The translations under genes were made by a program, and so were the position numbers. From an uncultured Xylophilus sp. (GTDB lineage: Bacteria; Pseudomonadota; Gammaproteobacteria; Burkholderiales; Burkholderiaceae_C): 64,000 nt of DNA. Under the pieces are notes generated by a model, which ran no database searches, was not told the DNA's origin, and worked only from the letters and a program-made list of their open reading frames with translations. This document shows positions 60,462-64,000 of the stretch, one piece after another. Numbering within the stretch: position 1 is the first letter of the stretch; each line of letters begins with the position of its first letter. The stretch covers positions 1-64,000 of the forward strand of contig CAJYQL010000025.1 of assembly GCA_913776965.1 (NCBI GenBank), written 5' to 3'.

Positions 60462-61654
60462 ACGAAGCGCGCATCCTCATCGTCGACGACCTGCCGGAAA
60501 ACCTGCTGGCGCTCGATGCGCTGATCCGGCAGGACGGCCTGCGCATCCACCAGGCCCATTCCGCCGACGAGGCGCTCGCACTGCTGCTGCGGCACGAATT
60601 CGCGCTGGCGATCCTCGACGTGCAGATGCCGGGCATGAACGGATTCGAACTGGCCGAGCTGATGCGCGGCACCGAGCGCACCCGCCACATCCCGATCGTG
60701 TTCGTCAGCGCTGCGGGCCGCGAACTGAACTACGCCTTCCAGGGCTACGAGAGCGGCGCGGTCGATTTCCTGCACAAGCCGCTCGACCCGCATGCGGTGC
60801 GCAGCAAGGTCCACGTTTTCGTCGACCTGTACAGGCAGCGCATCGCGATCCGTCACCAGCTGGAAACCATCGAGGAAGCCCGGCGCCGGCAGGAGCGGCT
60901 GGTGGAGGAGCTGCAGGCGACCCAGGCCGAGCTGCAGCGGGCGGTGCGCATGCGCGACGACTTCATGTCGATGGTCTCGCACGAGATGCGCACGCCGCTC
61001 AACACGCTGTTCCTGGAAGCGCAGGTGCGCAAGATGCACCTGGCGCGCGGCAACACCAAGCCTTTCGAGCCGCCCCAGCTGCGCGCGATGATCGAGCGCG
61101 ACGAGCGCTACATCCAGTCGATGATCCGGCTGATCGACGACATGCTCGACGTCACCCGGCTGCAGCGCGGCACGCTGTCGATCGCGCCGAAGCGCTTCGA
61201 CATCGCGACGCTGGTCGGCCGCATTGTCGAGGGCTTCACCCACCAGGCGGCGGCGGCCGACTGCACGGTGAGCCTGAAGGCGCCTGCCTCGCTCGAGACG
61301 GAACTCGACGAATTCCGGATCGAGCAGGTGGTCGCCAACCTGCTGACCAACGCCTTCCGCTACGGCCCGGGCAAGCCGGTCGAGGTCCTGCTCGACGAGT
61401 GGAACGGCGGTGTGCGCATCGACGTGCGCGACTACGGCCGCGGCATCGCGACCGAGGACCAGCAGCGCATCTTCCAGCAGTTCGAGCGCGCGGTGGACAA
61501 CAAGGTCAGCGCCGGCCTCGGCCTGGGCCTGTACATCGTCCGCCAGATCGTCGAGGCGCACGGCGGCACGATCTCGGTCGCCAGCACACTCGGCGAGGGC
61601 GCGACCTTCAGCGTCTGGCTGCCGAAGGCGGCGCCGGCCGTCGAGCCGGCGTAG
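60455..61654 (+). CDS. Receiver-histidine kinase fusion
   Basis: 399 residues. An N-terminal receiver (phospho-Asp55 in LAILDVQMPGMNG), a coiled coil and a histidine kinase (His176 in MVSHEMRTPLN, ATPase motifs NLLTNAFRYG, DYGRGI, GLGLGLYIVRQIVEAHGG). No membrane span: the kinase is cytoplasmic and may be controlled by phosphotransfer from the first gene of the operon. It is the last gene of the four-gene signalling operon. Confidence 0.93.
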   Translation: MLNEARILIVDDLPENLLALDALIRQDGLRIHQAHSADEALALLLRHEFALAILDVQMPGMNGFELAELMRGTERTRHIPIVFVSAAGRELNYAFQGYESGAVDFLHKPLDPHAVRSKVHVFVDLYRQRIAIRHQLETIEEARRRQERLVEELQATQAELQRAVRMRDDFMSMVSHEMRTPLNTLFLEAQVRKMHLARGNTKPFEPPQLRAMIERDERYIQSMIRLIDDMLDVTRLQRGTLSIAPKRFDIATLVGRIVEGFTHQAAAADCTVSLKAPASLETELDEFRIEQVVANLLTNAFRYGPGKPVEVLLDEWNGGVRIDVRDYGRGIATEDQQRIFQQFERAVDNKVSAGLGLGLYIVRQIVEAHGGTISVASTLGEGATFSVWLPKAAPAVEPA

Positions 61655-61799
61655 GCCGCAGCCCGCGCCGCGATGGATCTCGTGCGGTCGATGGTTTCCG
61701 CAGCGCGGCTGTGCGGCGCCCGCATGAGAAAATCGACCGTTTCGCCGCGCGTGCCCGCACGCGCAGCCCTTTTCGCACCCCCACAGGACACCGCACATC

Positions 61800-62904
61800 A
61801 TGGAAGCAGAACGCACCAACCTCATCGGCAACACCCTCGCGGACCTGAGCGCCCGCACGGTCGATCTCCGGAGGTATCTTTGACGTCGATGCCAAAGCCG
61901 AACGCCTGAGGACCGTCAACGCCTCGCTCGAAGACCCGAACGTCTGGAACGACCCCAAGAAGGCCCAGGAACTCGGACGCGAGAAGAAGTCGCTCGACGA
62001 CGTGGTACTCACCATCGAGCGGCTGACCCGCGAGCTGTCGGACAACACCGAGCTCTACGAGATGAGCAAGGAAGAAGGCGACGAGGACGGCCTGCTCGCG
62101 ATCGAGGCCGATGCGCAGAGCCTGGCCAAGGACATCGAGGCGCTCGAGTTCCGCCGCATGTTCAGCAACCCGGCCGACCCGATGAACGCCTTCCTGGACA
62201 TCCAGGCCGGCGCCGGCGGCACCGAGGCCTGCGACTGGGCCAGCATGCTGCTGCGCCAGTACCTGAAGTACGCCGAGCGCAAGGGCTTCAAGACGCAGAT
62301 CGAGGACGAGTCCCCCGGCGACACCGCCGGCATCAAGGGCGCGACGATCAAGATCGAGGGCGAATACGCCTTCGGCCTGCTGCGCACCGAGACCGGTGTG
62401 CATCGGCTGGTCCGCAAGAGCCCGTTCGATTCTTCCGGCGGCCGGCACACCTCGTTCGCGAGCGTGTTCGTCTATCCCGAGATCGACGATTCGATCGAGA
62501 TCGAGATCAATCCCTCGGACGTGCGCACCGACACCTTCCGCGCCTCGGGCGCCGGCGGCCAGCACATCAACAAGACCGATTCGGCAGTTCGGCTGACGCA
62601 CATCCCGACCGGCATCGTGGTGCAGTGCCAGGACGGCCGCAGCCAGCACAGCAACCGCGACGTGGCCTGGAAGCGGCTGCGCTCGCGCCTCTACGACCAC
62701 GAGATGCGCAAGCGCCAGGAAGAGCAGCAGAAGCTGGAGGACGCCAAGACCGACGTCGGCTGGGGCCACCAGATCCGCAGCTACGTGCTGGACAACAGCC
62801 GCATCAAGGACCTGCGCACCGGTGTCGAGATCTCGGCCACCCAGAAGGTGCTCGACGGCGACCTCGACGCCTTCATCGAAGCCTCGCTCAAGCAGGGCGT
62901 GTGA
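61800..62904 (+). CDS. prfB: Peptide chain release factor 2, programmed +1 frameshift
   Basis: The first 27 codons run from ATG 61800 to an in-frame TGA at 61881-61883. The rest is in the +1 frame (GACGTCGATGCC onward) to TGA 62904, giving about 367 residues. The frameshift signal is intact: CGGAGG internal Shine-Dalgarno, then CTT TGA C. The GGQ motif is in [16 protein letters not shown]. The tripeptide SPF in [11 protein letters not shown] identifies RF2, which reads UGA and UAA. RF2 regulates its own synthesis through this site. Confidence 0.97.
61869..61884 (+). promoter_or_regulatory. RF2 autoregulatory +1 frameshift site
   Basis: CGGAGG followed three bases later by CTTTGAC. Low RF2 lets the ribosome slip by one base at CUU-UGA; high RF2 terminates. 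The site is in the position conserved in most bacteria. Confidence 0.95.
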
Positions 62905-62988
62905 ACTCGCGCCGCGCCCTCGTTTTTTCGATGGCGCAGCCTTCCTTTCGACTTTCTTCCCGTCCCCGGACATCCCAGGAGATTTCCC

Positions 62989-64000
62989 ATGCTGCGTGAA
63001 GGCCAGTCCCCGGCGATCCACCGCGCCGACTACACCGCCCCCGCGTTCTGGATCGATACCGTCGAGCTCTGCTTCGACCTCGATATCGCCAAGACCCGCG
63101 TGCTCAACAAGATGCGCCTGCGCCGCAACCCGGACGTGGCGCCGCAGGCGCTGCGGCTCGACGGCGAGGAACTGAACCTGGCACGGGTGCTGGTCAACGG
63201 CCAGGGCACCTCGTTCCGGATGGACCAGACCGAACGCGGCAGCCAGCTGGTGCTGGAGAACCTGCCCGAGGGCACGGACGCCTTCGACCTGGAGATCTTC
63301 ACCACCTGCTGCCCGGCGAAGAACACCAAGCTGATGGGCCTGTTCGTCAGCCAGGACACCTTCTTCACCCAGTGCGAAGCCGAGGGCTTCCGCCGCATCA
63401 CCTATTTCCTGGACCGGCCGGACGTGATGTCGATCTACACCGTCACGCTGCGGGCCGACAAGGAGCTCTACCCGGTGCTGCTGTCCAATGGCAACCTGGT
63501 CGAGGAAGGTCCGCTGCCGGACGGCCGCCACTTCGCAAAGTGGGAGGACCCGTTCAGGAAACCCGCCTACCTGTTCGCGCTGGTGGCCGGCAAGCTGGTG
63601 GCGCGCGAGCAGCGCATCCGGTCGCGCTCGGGCAAGGACCACCTGCTGCAGGTTTTCGTGCGCCGCGGCGACCTCGACAAGACCGAGCATGCGATGAACT
63701 CGCTGATCCACTCGATCGCCTGGGACGAGGCCCGCTTCGGCCTGCCGCTGGACCTGGACCGCTTCATGATCGTCGCCACCAGCGACTTCAACATGGGCGC
63801 GATGGAGAACAAGGGCCTCAACATCTTCAACACGAAGTACGTGCTGGCCAGCCCCGCCACCGCGACCGATGCCGATTTTGCGGGCGTCGAGTCGGTGATC
63901 GGCCACGAGTATTTCCACAACTGGACCGGCGACCGGGTCACCTGCCGCGACTGGTTCCAGCTGAGCCTGAAGGAAGGCCTGACCGTCTTCCGCGACCAGG
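62989..64000 (+). CDS. pepN: Aminopeptidase N, 5' part (cut by window edge)
   Basis: 337 codons are visible from ATG 62989 with CAGGAG upstream; the frame is open at base 64000. It is an M1 metallopeptidase: the GAMEN substrate motif at residues 270-274 and the zinc motif HEYFHNWTG at residues 306-314 are intact. The E. coli-type PepN opening with ITYFLDRPDVMSIYTVTLRADK is present. About 540 residues are missing on the right. It removes N-terminal residues from peptides in the cytoplasm. Confidence 0.95.
   Translation, partial: MLREGQSPAIHRADYTAPAFWIDTVELCFDLDIAKTRVLNKMRLRRNPDVAPQALRLDGEELNLARVLVNGQGTSFRMDQTERGSQLVLENLPEGTDAFDLEIFTTCCPAKNTKLMGLFVSQDTFFTQCEAEGFRRITYFLDRPDVMSIYTVTLRADKELYPVLLSNGNLVEEGPLPDGRHFAKWEDPFRKPAYLFALVAGKLVAREQRIRSRSGKDHLLQVFVRRGDLDKTEHAMNSLIHSIAWDEARFGLPLDLDRFMIVATSDFNMGAMENKGLNIFNTKYVLASPATATDADFAGVESVIGHEYFHNWTGDRVTCRDWFQLSLKEGLTVFRDQ

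Overview
The window comes from a GC-rich betaproteobacterium of the order Burkholderiales, most likely Comamonadaceae. I infer this from the protein sequences of the housekeeping genes, the gltX-purF-cvpA-SPOR-folC neighbourhood, the murB-yajQ-plsY-ybaK neighbourhood and short GCTATC-N5-GATAGC intergenic hairpins. No database search was possible, so family names rest on recognised motifs and gene order.

1-33 kb is the right part of a lambdoid/HK97-type siphophage prophage that continues past the left edge. Reading leftwards on the minus strand: HNH endonuclease, small and large terminase, portal, ClpP-type prohead protease, HK97-fold major capsid protein, connector and completion proteins, major tail protein, two tail chaperones joined by a -1 frameshift signal (GGGAAAC), a 1405-residue tape measure, tail-tip and fibre proteins, and small membrane proteins of the lysis region. 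Upstream lie a Q-like gene with an intrinsic terminator, a toprim primase, an SF2 helicase, a ParB-domain protein, a CII-like protein and a Cro-like protein, divergent from a CI-like S24 repressor. Between the repressor and the integrase is an accessory segment: a low-GC membrane protein, a 343-residue unknown protein, and two minus-strand patches of tRNA-like fragments. A rightward early operon follows (Arc-like regulator, antirepressor, two unknown proteins, DUF4224, tyrosine integrase). The integrase end abuts the 3' end of tRNA-Asp.

33-43.9 kb is chromosome: tRNA-Asp, tRNA-Glu and tRNA-Ala, then gltX, purF, cvpA, a SPOR protein, folC, an ArsC/YffB-like protein, a glycine-zipper envelope protein, an RskA-type anti-sigma factor with its ECF sigma factor, ppnP and argG.

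43.9-48.5 kb is a small sedentary chromosomal integron in the classic layout. The integrase gene reads plus and an array of six cassettes reads minus, separated by five good attC sites and ended by a decayed one. The integrase gene and one cassette gene are each interrupted by an in-frame TAA.

48.6-64 kb is chromosome again: murB, a retropepsin-like protease, yajQ, a degenerate HD-GYP protein, plsY, ybaK, an aldo/keto reductase, an alpha/beta hydrolase, a four-gene signalling operon (hybrid kinase, CheR, CheB, receiver-kinase), prfB with its programmed +1 frameshift, and the 5' part of pepN.

The most unusual object is at 27852-28041. On the minus strand, four consecutive perfect anticodon stem-loops (Met CAU, Leu CAA, Lys UUU, Val CAC) are spaced about 40 nt apart, without complete tRNA bodies, and are followed by a T-arm-like sequence. 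They lie between a repressor-type operator pair and the 343-residue unknown gene. This looks like a prophage-borne array of tRNA anticodon-arm mimics.
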